Both the position numbers and the translations under genes were made by a program. Below are positions 42,324 through 50,110 of a stretch of 64,000 bases of DNA, in pieces. The notes under the pieces were generated by a model. It was not told the origin of the DNA and ran no database searches. It saw only the letters and a program-made list of their open reading frames with translations. The DNA comes from Pseudomonas haemolytica (GTDB lineage: Bacteria > Pseudomonadota > Gammaproteobacteria > Pseudomonadales > Pseudomonadaceae). Where the stretch lies: the NCBI RefSeq assembly GCF_009659625.1, contig NZ_VOIW01000005.1:124001-188000 (forward strand). Reading direction: 5' to 3'. Position 1 is the stretch's first letter, and every line of letters starts with the position of its first letter.

Positions 42324-43485
42324 ATTCTGGCCCCTGCTGATGGCGGGCAGCGTCGGTGCCATGTCGGTGCAAGCCGCACCGGCCGACACCTATGAACTGC
42401 TGGTAGGCAGCTACACCGCCGGCAGCAGCGAAGGCATCTACCGCCTGCAATTTGACAGCCGCACCGGCCAGTTCAGCGGCAAGCCAGTGCTGGCGGCCAA
42501 GACGGCCAACCCATCGTGGTTGACGGTCTCCAAGGACCAGAAGTACCTGTTTGTGGTCAACGAGAACGGCCCGGGCCAGAAAGACCCGGTCGGCCGTGTC
42601 AGCAGCTACAGTATCGACCCAAAGAACCATCAGCTCACGTTGCTCAACCAGGTGCAGAGCCTGGGCAACGAGCCGACTCACTCCAGCGTCGCCGCCGATG
42701 GGCGCCACCTGTTCGTCGCCAACTATTCGGTGCTGGAAGACCCGGGCGGCAGCCTGGCGGTGCTGCCGGTAGACGCCGAGGGCAAGCTGTCGGCCCCGGT
42801 ACAGTTGAGCGGGCACCCGGCCAGCCGCGTGAACCCTGAGCGCCAGGCGTCCAACCATGTGCATTCGGTGGTGTCGTCGCCGGATGGCAACTATGTGTTT
42901 GTACAGGACCTGGGGGCGGACAAGGTGTTTGTCTACCACTACGACCCCAAGGCCAATCACGAGTTGCCGCTGACTCCGGCCAACCCGCCCTCGGTGCAGT
43001 TGCCGCCAGGCAGTGGCCCGCGTCATTTGCTGTTCAGCGCTGACGGCAAGCACGCCTGGCTGACCACCGAGATGAGCGCCCAGGTCGCTGTGTTCGATTA
43101 CAACGAGGGCAAGCTGACGCAAACCCAATTGCTGGACTATGCCGCCGGCCAACCGGTGTCCGACAAGGCCGGCGCCGCGTTGCATGCCTCAAGCGATGGC
43201 AAGTTCCTCTATGTGAGCAACCGTGGCACGGCCAACCAGTTGCTGGTGTTCAGCATCGACCCGGCCACCGCGCACCTCAAGGAAATCCAGCGTCGCTCCG
43301 TAGATGGCGACCACCCGCGTGAATTCAGCCTGGACCCGAGCGGCAAGTTCCTGCTGATCGCCAACCAGAAAAGCAATGAGATCGTGGTGGTAGAGCGCGA
43401 CCCCAAGACCGGCCTGCTGGGTAAAACCGTGCAGAAATTGCCGATCGATGCCCCCAGCGACCTCAAGTTCCTGGTGCGTCAATAA
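42310..43485 (+). CDS. Exported lactonase-family seven-bladed propeller protein
   Basis: This 391-residue protein has a signal peptide (MRKFWPLLMAGSVGAMSVQA) and the 6-phosphogluconolactonase-like (YbhE/Pgl, lactonase) beta-propeller. Motifs are YELLVGSYTAGSSEGIYRL at the start, NPSWLTVSKDQKYLFVVNE, GSGPRHLLFSADGKHAWLTTEM and HPREFSLDPSGKFLLIANQ in later blades. Cytoplasmic relatives hydrolyse 6-phosphogluconolactone; an exported one more likely acts on an extracytoplasmic lactone, and its substrate is unknown. The start at 42310 (or 42313) has AGGA about 8 bp upstream. The ATG at 42295 would add five residues. Confidence 0.85.
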   Translation: MMMRKFWPLLMAGSVGAMSVQAAPADTYELLVGSYTAGSSEGIYRLQFDSRTGQFSGKPVLAAKTANPSWLTVSKDQKYLFVVNENGPGQKDPVGRVSSYSIDPKNHQLTLLNQVQSLGNEPTHSSVAADGRHLFVANYSVLEDPGGSLAVLPVDAEGKLSAPVQLSGHPASRVNPERQASNHVHSVVSSPDGNYVFVQDLGADKVFVYHYDPKANHELPLTPANPPSVQLPPGSGPRHLLFSADGKHAWLTTEMSAQVAVFDYNEGKLTQTQLLDYAAGQPVSDKAGAALHASSDGKFLYVSNRGTANQLLVFSIDPATAHLKEIQRRSVDGDHPREFSLDPSGKFLLIANQKSNEIVVVERDPKTGLLGKTVQKLPIDAPSDLKFLVRQ

Positions 43486-43490
43486 GCCAC

Positions 43491-43511
43491 AGGCCCCGCC
43501 ATGCGGGGCCT
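43491..43511 (+). terminator. Probable terminator after the lactonase-like gene
   Basis: A 9-bp perfect stem AGGCCCCGC-CAT-GCGGGGCCT begins 5 bp after the stop. The T-run that follows is short (CCCTTT), so termination may be incomplete. Confidence 0.65.
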
Positions 43512-43641
43512 GACCCTTTGTATTAATTCGATTGATAGCGGCTACTGTTTCAAAGCATTTCTAAGGTTCAACCCTCGGGCGTAAGTTGGGTTCCAAGGCC
43601 TTCCCCGGCCACCCAACCAAACGAACACAAGGGTTACCGCC

Positions 43642-43821
43642 ATGAACTTCAATCTCTTCTCGATCATCGCCGCTTCCGCTGTTTCCGCCACTGTAGCGTT
43701 GCCAGCTGCCGCCACCGTAGAAGTCACCAGCAAAAAATCCAATGTCACGGCCTACACCCAGAAATACCTGCAACAGAGCGCCAACTTCTATGCCGCGCTG
43801 GATCACAAGACCCAGCACTGA
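43642..43821 (+). CDS. 59-residue exported peptide
   Basis: A 59-codon frame starts at the ATG at 43642 with AGGGTT about 9 bp upstream. The product has a classical signal peptide (MNFNLFSIIAASAVSATVALPAAA, cleavage after PAAA) leaving a mature peptide of about 35 residues (start TVEVTSKKSNVTAYTQKYLQ). No cysteine is present. Codon use is typical of the region. I do not recognise the family. A 130-bp leader containing a TTGGGT-N19-ACCCAA inverted repeat separates it from the upstream hairpin, suggesting its own promoter. A REP pair follows its stop. Confidence 0.6.
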   Translation: MNFNLFSIIAASAVSATVALPAAATVEVTSKKSNVTAYTQKYLQQSANFYAALDHKTQH

Positions 43822-43840
43822 GCCTCAATTGAGCGACGGT

Positions 43841-43935
43841 CAAGTGCGGGAGCTGGCTTGCCTGCGATGCTGACGACTCGGTGTAGCCCATGCACCGAGT
43901 GGATACCCTCGCAGGCAAGCCATCTCCCACACTTG
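43841..43935. repeat. REP pair of a second sequence class
   Basis: Arms starting CAAGTGCGGGAGCTGGCTTG and ending CATCTCCCACACTTG are inverted copies with mismatches; the core reads GGCTTGCCTGCGA. The spacer also contains a perfect ACTCGGTG-N9-CACCGAGT hairpin. It differs in core sequence from the GGGGGCTTGCCCCC class seen elsewhere in this window. Confidence 0.82.
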
Positions 43936-43947
43936 ATTGTATCGGCC

Positions 43948-44541
43948 TCAGGGTTTTGCCATCACGGCAATAAACAGCGGCGACTCCAGAAACCGCTGCA
44001 ACCAAGCCTGCAAGCGCCGATACGGCGTCCCCGCGAACCACTCGCGATCCACATGGGCAAACTGCCGTACAAACGGCGCCAGCGCCACGTCGGCCAGGCT
44101 CAGGTGATCGGCAAGCAAATACTCCCGCTCTGCCAGCAAACCCTCCAGCTTCTGCAAGAACACCTCGCCCTCGGCCCGGTAAGCTTCCATCGGTTGCTCC
44201 GGGTAGCGCTCGGGGTACTTGTATCGATTCAAATGATGTTTGAACCCTTGGTCGTTCGCTTCAATCAGCTCGTACACCGCCGGATGACCCTGTAGGCGCC
44301 AGTCCTCGGGGTCGTGTTGGGCCAGCGCCCATTCCATGATCTCCAGGCTTTCCTCAATCACTTGGTCCCCGACGTTCAGCACCGGCACCGTGCCCTTGGG
44401 CGACAGCGCCAGCATCTCGGCCGGCTTGGCTTTCAGGCTGACTTCGATAATGCGCACAGCTACCCCCGAATAACGCAACGCCAGGCGCGCCCGCATTGCA
44501 TAGGGGCAGCGCCGGAACGAATACAGCAGTGCTTCGTTCAC
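43948..44541 (-). CDS. Glutathione S-transferase-like protein
   Basis: This 197-residue protein has an N-terminal thioredoxin fold with CPYAMRAR near residue 13 and the cis-Pro/Ser elements GTVPVLNVGDQVIEESLEIMEW, followed by a helical C-terminal domain. The active-site cysteine in CPYA is typical of omega-like GSTs, which carry out thiol transfer. The start is a GTG at 44541 that overlaps the sbcC stop (GTGA), so it is the last gene of an sbcD-sbcC-gst unit. Its substrate and its link to DNA repair are unknown. Confidence 0.82.
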   Translation of the reverse strand: MNEALLYSFRRCPYAMRARLALRYSGVAVRIIEVSLKAKPAEMLALSPKGTVPVLNVGDQVIEESLEIMEWALAQHDPEDWRLQGHPAVYELIEANDQGFKHHLNRYKYPERYPEQPMEAYRAEGEVFLQKLEGLLAEREYLLADHLSLADVALAPFVRQFAHVDREWFAGTPYRRLQAWLQRFLESPLFIAVMAKP

Positions 44542-47500
44542 TTGACCTCCAAAGTACTCAAGCCATTGCCCTGGCGCTTGACCTGAATCTGTACCGGGAT
44601 GCGCTCGTGCATTTCCTGTACGTGAGAAATCACGGCCACCTTGCGGCCCTGGGCCTGCAGGCCATCCAGGGCGTCCATCGCCAATTGCAGCGACTCGGGG
44701 TCCAGGCTGCCAAACCCTTCATCGATAAACAGCGATTCGATCTTCAAGGTACTCGAGGCCATGGACGCCAGGCCCAAGGCCAGTGCCAACGACACCAGGA
44801 AGGTTTCGCCGCCCGACAGCGAGTGCACCGAGCGCAGTTCGTCGCCCATCTCCGTGTCCATCACCAACAAGCCAAGCATGCTGCCGCCGCGTTTAAGCCG
44901 GTAGCGGCGCACCAGTTGGCGCAGTTGTACGTTGGCGTGGTGCACCAGCAAATCGAGGTTGTAGGCCTGGGCGATCTTGCGGAAGGTGTCGCCGGTGGCC
45001 GAGCCGATCAGCGCATTCAGGCGCGCCCAGCGCTGCCATTCCTCGTAGGCCTTGGCGATCTGCTCGGCCAGGGCCTGGTTGGCGTTCTGGCGGCGCTGGT
45101 CTTCGGATTGACGTGCGCGCAGTTCGGCGCAGTGTTTCTCACCTTCGGCCAGTTGCTGGTTAAGCGTCGCCAGGGTGTTGTCCAACTGCTCGGCGTCCAG
45201 GTTACCGTTGTGCAACGCTTGGTGTTCCGCCAGGCGCTGTTCGCGCTCTTGCAGCAGTACCTTGGCCTGCTCGACGGCTTTTTCGCTGTTGTGCAGGTGC
45301 TGGCGCAACTGCGCGACCTGGGCTTCATCCAGGGCCAGCAGGCGCGTCAGGCCGTCGTCATCCAGTTCGGGGTGCAGGGCACGCCATTCGGTGACACGCG
45401 TCGCCAGGTTGTGTTGCTCTGCCTCCAATGCTTGCTGGCGTTCCTGTTGGGCCTTGAGGTCCGCCACCAACTGCACCAGGGTCGTGTGCACGGCGTGCAG
45501 TTCCTGGTTGGTATCGGTCTCGGCCTGGCGTGACTGTGCGACGGCCTGCTCCAGTTGCTGCTGCCAGTGTTCGGCGCTGGGGTGGTCACCCAACAAGCCG
45601 CTGAGTTTTTCCTGGACGACCTGATGCTGCGCCGCCAACTCGGCGACCTGCAGATTCAGGGCGTCGAGCTGTTGCTGGCGATGTTGCTGGTGGGTCTGTT
45701 GTTTCTCGATGGCCTGTTGGCGCTCTTGCTGCTCGGCCAGTTCATCACGCTGATGGCCCAACTGCTCAAGGCGTTGGCTGACCTGCTGGTCGAGCTGCAT
45801 AAAGGTCGCTGCAGGTGTACTGCGCAAACCTTCCAGGGTGTGCGCGGGCAACAGGCTGGCGAAGGCGCTGAGTTCTGTGTCGAGGCGTTCGCGGTCGTTG
45901 GCCAGTTCGCGCTGCTGGTCCACCAGCAATTGCCGGGCTTGCTGGCTGGCGTCCTGGGCGGCTTGCAGTTGTTGCTGCAAGCGCCCGGCGTTTTGTTGCA
46001 GGTTGAGCAGGGCGCCCTGGCGGTGCTCGTCCTGGGTGATGCTTTGGGTCAGTTGGGCCAGTTGCTGGGCCAGCCAACTGCTGCGCTGGGTGGCGTCCTG
46101 GTTGAACAGCGACGTGTACAGAGGGTGCGCTTGCAGGCTCGGCGCCAGGCCCTGCTGCTGCGTAGCCAACTGCTCCTGCTGCTGCAGGAATTCCTTTTGC
46201 TGGCCGATCAAGCCGCCCACTTCGGCGCGCAGCTCGGTGAGTTTTTCCTTGAGGTTGTCGACGGCTTTCTGCGCCGCAGCCTCTTCGCTTTCATCGTGGC
46301 GACCGAGGCTTTGCAGCAGCGCTTCGGGCTGGTGATACGGATGCTCATGACTGCCACACACCGGGCAGGGCTGGTCATCCTGCAACTGCTCGCGCAGTTC
46401 CTCGACGCTGGCACTGCGGGCCAGGCGCTGGCGCTCGAGCAGTTGCTTGGTCACCGTCAGGGTTTGCTCGGCCACCGTGAGTTCGGCCTTGGTTTGCAGG
46501 CCGGTCTGGTTCAGTTGCTCGCGTTGTTGCGCGGCGGCGGCGAGTTTCTGCGCCAGCGCGTCAGCCTGTTGATCCAGCTGTTGCTGGCTGTCCCACAAGC
46601 GGGTGAGGTCTTCGAAGGCGCGCTGTTGCTTGCGGTTGTCTTGCAGCAGGCTGGCCAGCAATTGAATTTGTTCGGCCACTGCATGGGGTTTGGCACCGGC
46701 CTCCTGGTAGAGCAGGTCCAGGGCTTCACGCTGTTGGGTGAAGTGTTCGGCGGCGGTGCTGGCACGCTGCTCAAGCTGCGGCAGCTCGGCCTCGCCCTTG
46801 TGCAGGCGATTGCCGATCAACATCAGTTGTTGCAGGCGGTCGCGGTAAGCGCTCCAGGCATTGCTCAGCGGCGCGAGGGCGGCGCTGTGCTCAAGCTCGG
46901 TAGCCAGGCGTTGCAGGCGCTCGGTGACTTGGGCCTGCTTCTCGTGCAAACCGTCGAGCAGGGCCTGGCCTTCGGTGCAGGCGCGGGCGTGCTGCTGTTT
47001 CTCCTCGGTGCGCTTGGCCAGTTCCCTGTTCACGTGGGCGAGGTTGTTTTGTTCGTCGACGGCCTGGCGCAGCAGAGGCGCGGCGTCGGCCTGGTTTTTC
47101 AGGGCCTCGGAAAGAGCCGCTTGGGCGGCCACTTGCTGTTGTTGCGTCTGTTCCTGGCGGGCATGCAGGGTGACTTGCTGATCAATGTGCTGCTGAATCT
47201 GTAGCGCGAGCGGCGTCAGCAAGGTGCTGAGTTCTGCCTGGCGCAGGAAGTGATGGCGTTGCGGCGCCAACTGGTCGAGGCGGCTCAAGTCCTGGCGTTG
47301 CGGGCCCTGGCTGTCCCAGTGTTGCTGGGCTTGTTGCAACTGTTCGACGGCGCTGAGTTGGCGCTCCTGCCATTCACGCAGTTCCTTGAGCCAGGTGTGC
47401 TGCAACTCCAACTGCTTGAGCTGGGCCTGCTGGGCCTTGAGCTGTTGCTGGGCCTCAGCCAGCTGTTGATCCAGTTCGCCGCGGACCTCTGGGGCCAGGG

Positions 47501-48176
47501 GCACGACGCCGGTGGCTTGGTCTTGCAGCTGTTTGTGGGCGTCTTTAGCATCCTTGGCCTTGTCGAAGGCGCGGCGGCCGAGCTGGGTGTAGAGCGCAGT
47601 GTCGGTGAGCTTTTCCAGTAGTTCACTGCGCTCATTGTCATTGGCCTTGAGGAAGGCGCTGAACTCGCTTTGCGCCAGCAACACCGCACGGGTGAACTGC
47701 TCGAAGTTCAGGCCCAGGGCCAGTTCCAGCTGGGTTTTGTATTCGGTTTTCTGGCTGGCCAGCAGTTGCTCGCTGTCCAGGTCGATCAGGCTTTGCCGGC
47801 TGTTCTGCAACTTGCCGCTGGCCTTGTCGCGGGCGCGGTTGGCTTCCCAGCGCGCACGGTAGCGGCGACCGCTGACGCCGACGAAATCCACCTCGGCGTA
47901 GCCACCACCGGTGCCGCGCCGAATCAGGGTGCGCGGATCGCCGATGGAGATATCAGTGTCGGCATCCGGCATCTTCGCCTGGCCGGTATCACCCAGGCGC
48001 GGCACCGCACCGAACAGCGCCAGGCACAGCGCATCGAGCAGGGTACTTTTACCCGCGCCGGTCGGCCCGGTAATGGCGAACAGACCGGCGCTGGCCAGGG
48101 GCTCGGCGGTAAAGTCGATTTCAAACGGGCCGGCCAGGGAGGCGAGGTTTTTCAGGCGAATGGCAAGGATCTTCAT
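44538..48176 (-). CDS. sbcC: SbcC, SMC-like subunit of the SbcCD nuclease
   Basis: This 1212-residue Rad50 homologue forms, with SbcD, a nuclease that cleaves DNA hairpins and processes blocked ends. It has Walker A GPTGAGKSTLLDAL (about 39-52), two long coiled-coil arms rich in Gln, Leu and Glu, a zinc-hook CPVCGSHEH near residue 602, the ABC signature LSGGETFLVSLALALGLA (about 1130) and Walker B LFIDEGFGSLDPES. Length is slightly above E. coli SbcC (1048). The ATG overlaps the sbcD stop (ATGA). It would act on the many inverted repeats that this genome carries. Confidence 0.95.
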   Translation of the reverse strand: MKILAIRLKNLASLAGPFEIDFTAEPLASAGLFAITGPTGAGKSTLLDALCLALFGAVPRLGDTGQAKMPDADTDISIGDPRTLIRRGTGGGYAEVDFVGVSGRRYRARWEANRARDKASGKLQNSRQSLIDLDSEQLLASQKTEYKTQLELALGLNFEQFTRAVLLAQSEFSAFLKANDNERSELLEKLTDTALYTQLGRRAFDKAKDAKDAHKQLQDQATGVVPLAPEVRGELDQQLAEAQQQLKAQQAQLKQLELQHTWLKELREWQERQLSAVEQLQQAQQHWDSQGPQRQDLSRLDQLAPQRHHFLRQAELSTLLTPLALQIQQHIDQQVTLHARQEQTQQQQVAAQAALSEALKNQADAAPLLRQAVDEQNNLAHVNRELAKRTEEKQQHARACTEGQALLDGLHEKQAQVTERLQRLATELEHSAALAPLSNAWSAYRDRLQQLMLIGNRLHKGEAELPQLEQRASTAAEHFTQQREALDLLYQEAGAKPHAVAEQIQLLASLLQDNRKQQRAFEDLTRLWDSQQQLDQQADALAQKLAAAAQQREQLNQTGLQTKAELTVAEQTLTVTKQLLERQRLARSASVEELREQLQDDQPCPVCGSHEHPYHQPEALLQSLGRHDESEEAAAQKAVDNLKEKLTELRAEVGGLIGQQKEFLQQQEQLATQQQGLAPSLQAHPLYTSLFNQDATQRSSWLAQQLAQLTQSITQDEHRQGALLNLQQNAGRLQQQLQAAQDASQQARQLLVDQQRELANDRERLDTELSAFASLLPAHTLEGLRSTPAATFMQLDQQVSQRLEQLGHQRDELAEQQERQQAIEKQQTHQQHRQQQLDALNLQVAELAAQHQVVQEKLSGLLGDHPSAEHWQQQLEQAVAQSRQAETDTNQELHAVHTTLVQLVADLKAQQERQQALEAEQHNLATRVTEWRALHPELDDDGLTRLLALDEAQVAQLRQHLHNSEKAVEQAKVLLQEREQRLAEHQALHNGNLDAEQLDNTLATLNQQLAEGEKHCAELRARQSEDQRRQNANQALAEQIAKAYEEWQRWARLNALIGSATGDTFRKIAQAYNLDLLVHHANVQLRQLVRRYRLKRGGSMLGLLVMDTEMGDELRSVHSLSGGETFLVSLALALGLASMASSTLKIESLFIDEGFGSLDPESLQLAMDALDGLQAQGRKVAVISHVQEMHERIPVQIQVKRQGNGLSTLEVK

Positions 48177-49414
48177 GGCTGTTCACCCGCTTGTTGCACT
48201 TCCTGGAGTAGCACAGCGAAATCCTTCATGGTCTGTTCATCGACTTCACTGCCATAGCTGTCCTGCCAGGCGCGGCTGAACAGTTCCTGGGGTGTGAGCT
48301 GGTCGAGTTCGACCAGGCGCTCGTCGTCCGCTTCTGCGCTGCCGCGCTGGCCGGCGTACTCGGCGGCGATACGCACCAGGCGCACCGCTTTGCCTTGCAG
48401 GGCGGTTTCGATCTGCTGGCGCAGGTCGGGTTGTGGTTCGTCGAGCCGCACCCGCACTTCCAGCCAGGGGTGACGCTGGGTTTCGGCCAGCAAGTCGATG
48501 TCGGGCAACTCGGCCAGTTGCGTGAGGATCTCGGCCAGGGGCGCGGCTTCCGGGCGTTGCAGGTTGACCGAGCGCGGAATCGGCAGCGCTTCGACGTTGA
48601 CCAGGCGTTCGCCCTGGAACGTCACGTCGAGAATCTGGTGCTTATAGCCGATTTCGGAAAACGACAGCGGAATCGGCGAGCCGCTGTAGCGTATGCGCTC
48701 TTCGCCATTGACCTTCTGCGGCTTGTGCAGGTGGCCGAGGGCAACATAACCGACACTCTTATCGAACAGGCTGGCCGGCAGCGCCTCGGCATTGCCGATG
48801 ATCAGGCTGCGCTCGGAGTCTTCCGACACCGAACCGCCAGCCATATGCGCGTGGCTGATGGCGATCAGCGCCTGGCCCTTCTTGCGTTTGGCGTTGGCAG
48901 CGGCGATCAACCATTCATGCACTTGACCGATACCGCGCAGGTAGTCGTCCCCAAGGTGGGCACCGGTGACTTCCGCCGGGCGCAGGAATGGCAAGGCCAG
49001 GCACCAGGCGGCAATCTTGCCTTTAGCATCCGGCAAGGGGATCAGCAGGCGTTCGGCATCCAACTGGCCGTCGTCCAGCCACAACACCCGGCCAAGGGCA
49101 TGGGTGCGCAGGCGGCGCATCAGCGGCGCGGGCAATTCGATACGCGAACCGGAGTCGTGGTTACCGGCGATCATCACAATAGTGAGGCTGGGGTTTTGTT
49201 CGTGGGCGCTGATGATGAAGTCATACAAGCGCTCCTGAGCCTTGAGCGGCGGGTTGACCGTGTCGAAGATATCGCCGGCGATCAACAGCACATCCGGGCG
49301 CTGGGCATTCAGTTGGCCCAGCAGCCACTCAAGGAAACAGGCGTGTTCGAAGTCGCGTTCCTGGCCGTGGAGGTTTTGGCCCAGGTGCCAGTCGGAGGTG
49401 TGGAACAGACGCAA
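48173..49414 (-). CDS. sbcD: SbcD, nuclease subunit of SbcCD
   Basis: This 413-residue Mre11-type manganese nuclease has all phosphodiesterase motifs: DWHLGQ, AGDIFD, GNHDSGSR, ISHAHMAG and GHLHKPQ. It supplies the catalytic site of the SbcCD hairpin endonuclease/exonuclease. It is first in the operon; the promoter should lie in the 50-100 bp before 49414. The C-terminal 20 residues overlap the sbcC start. Confidence 0.95.
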   Translation of the reverse strand: MRLFHTSDWHLGQNLHGQERDFEHACFLEWLLGQLNAQRPDVLLIAGDIFDTVNPPLKAQERLYDFIISAHEQNPSLTIVMIAGNHDSGSRIELPAPLMRRLRTHALGRVLWLDDGQLDAERLLIPLPDAKGKIAAWCLALPFLRPAEVTGAHLGDDYLRGIGQVHEWLIAAANAKRKKGQALIAISHAHMAGGSVSEDSERSLIIGNAEALPASLFDKSVGYVALGHLHKPQKVNGEERIRYSGSPIPLSFSEIGYKHQILDVTFQGERLVNVEALPIPRSVNLQRPEAAPLAEILTQLAELPDIDLLAETQRHPWLEVRVRLDEPQPDLRQQIETALQGKAVRLVRIAAEYAGQRGSAEADDERLVELDQLTPQELFSRAWQDSYGSEVDEQTMKDFAVLLQEVQQAGEQP

Positions 49415-50110
49415 GGCGAACTCCGTGGAGAAGATGAAAAGGAGGGGAGTTTACCTGTAAAAGCGCACCCGGTGCCCGCGGGTGACCACAGATCCAATGT
49501 GGGAGAGGGCTTGCCCTCGATGGCGGTGGGTCAGTGACGGAACAACTCTGGCTTGGCCTTGAACCTGTGGCGAGAGAGTTTGCTCCCGCTTGCGGTCTGA
49601 CAGCCAACGACTCTCTAAATGAGGCGGCGCGATCCAAAGGTGGGAGCTGGCCGGGATGTTGGGTCTGATTGGGTACATATCCGTTTCTGCGGTAACGGCT
49701 GCTATTGGTTCCGCTCTTACAGCGGGTCACTTTTGAAAAGAGCCCAAAAGTAACCAAAAGGCTCTTGCCCCACCACTCGGCACCTCGCTTAGGCTCGGTG
49801 TGCCCGTAATCCGACATTGATTTGGGGGGCCGCCGCCACGCGCCATCCATGGCGCGGGGCGGCTAAACCGGCATCCCTGCCGGTTTACCCCCCAAATCAA
49901 TGTCAGATTCCGGCCAGCGTGGTTTAACGGGGCGCCTAAGATCAAAAGCCAGATCAAGATCAAGATCAAGATCAAGAGCGGCTCGCTGCGCATCGTGGTT
50001 AGCGGTGGCTGACCCATCGTCATCGGGGGCAAGCCCTAATGCCAGTCAGTTAAGCGAACGAAATGTTCAAAGTAGCGAAGATCAAATGTGGTGTGTCAGT
50101 TGGCGTGCGG
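49415..50110. other. Gene-free region with decayed REPs and a complex repeat
   Basis: About 700 bp between sbcD and the batD stop holds no convincing gene. It contains a REP-like single element (49496-49529), further degraded REP fragments (about 49563-49595, 49640-49655 and 50018-50037), and the multi-hairpin repeat described separately. Open frames across it on the minus strand (49329-49850 and 49727-50032) are made by the repeat and cross its hairpins; they are not called as genes. Confidence 0.7.
49719..49979. repeat. Multi-hairpin intergenic repeat with hexamer tandem
   Basis: The element contains three nested or adjacent inverted repeats. AAGAGCC...GGCTCTT lies at about 49738-49766. 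A perfect 17-bp pair, GACATTGATTTGGGGGG (49813-49829) and its complement (49888-49904), encloses two smaller perfect hairpins (GCGCCAT-CC-ATGGCGC and AAACCGGC-N6-GCCGGTTT). It ends in four copies of AGATCA (49951-49974). Similar sequence occurs repeatedly in fluorescens-group genomes as far as I recall. Its function is unknown. Confidence 0.75.

Noticed and set aside
45555..47204. Open frame of 549 codons on the + strand inside sbcC
   Set aside because: It is the antisense of the Gln/Leu/Ala-rich coiled coil, giving a poly-Leu/Gln product with no plausible fold.
49951..49974. AGATCA tandem as a CRISPR or minisatellite array
   Set aside because: Only four perfect 6-bp units, no spacers and no cas genes.
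49329..50032. Two minus-strand frames across the intergenic repeat (one with a repeated Leu-Ile N-terminus)
   Set aside because: They are generated by the repeat and its AGATCA tandem; similar frames recur wherever such repeats occur, and no ribosome-binding site is evident. The Leu-Ile run is just the hexamer translated.
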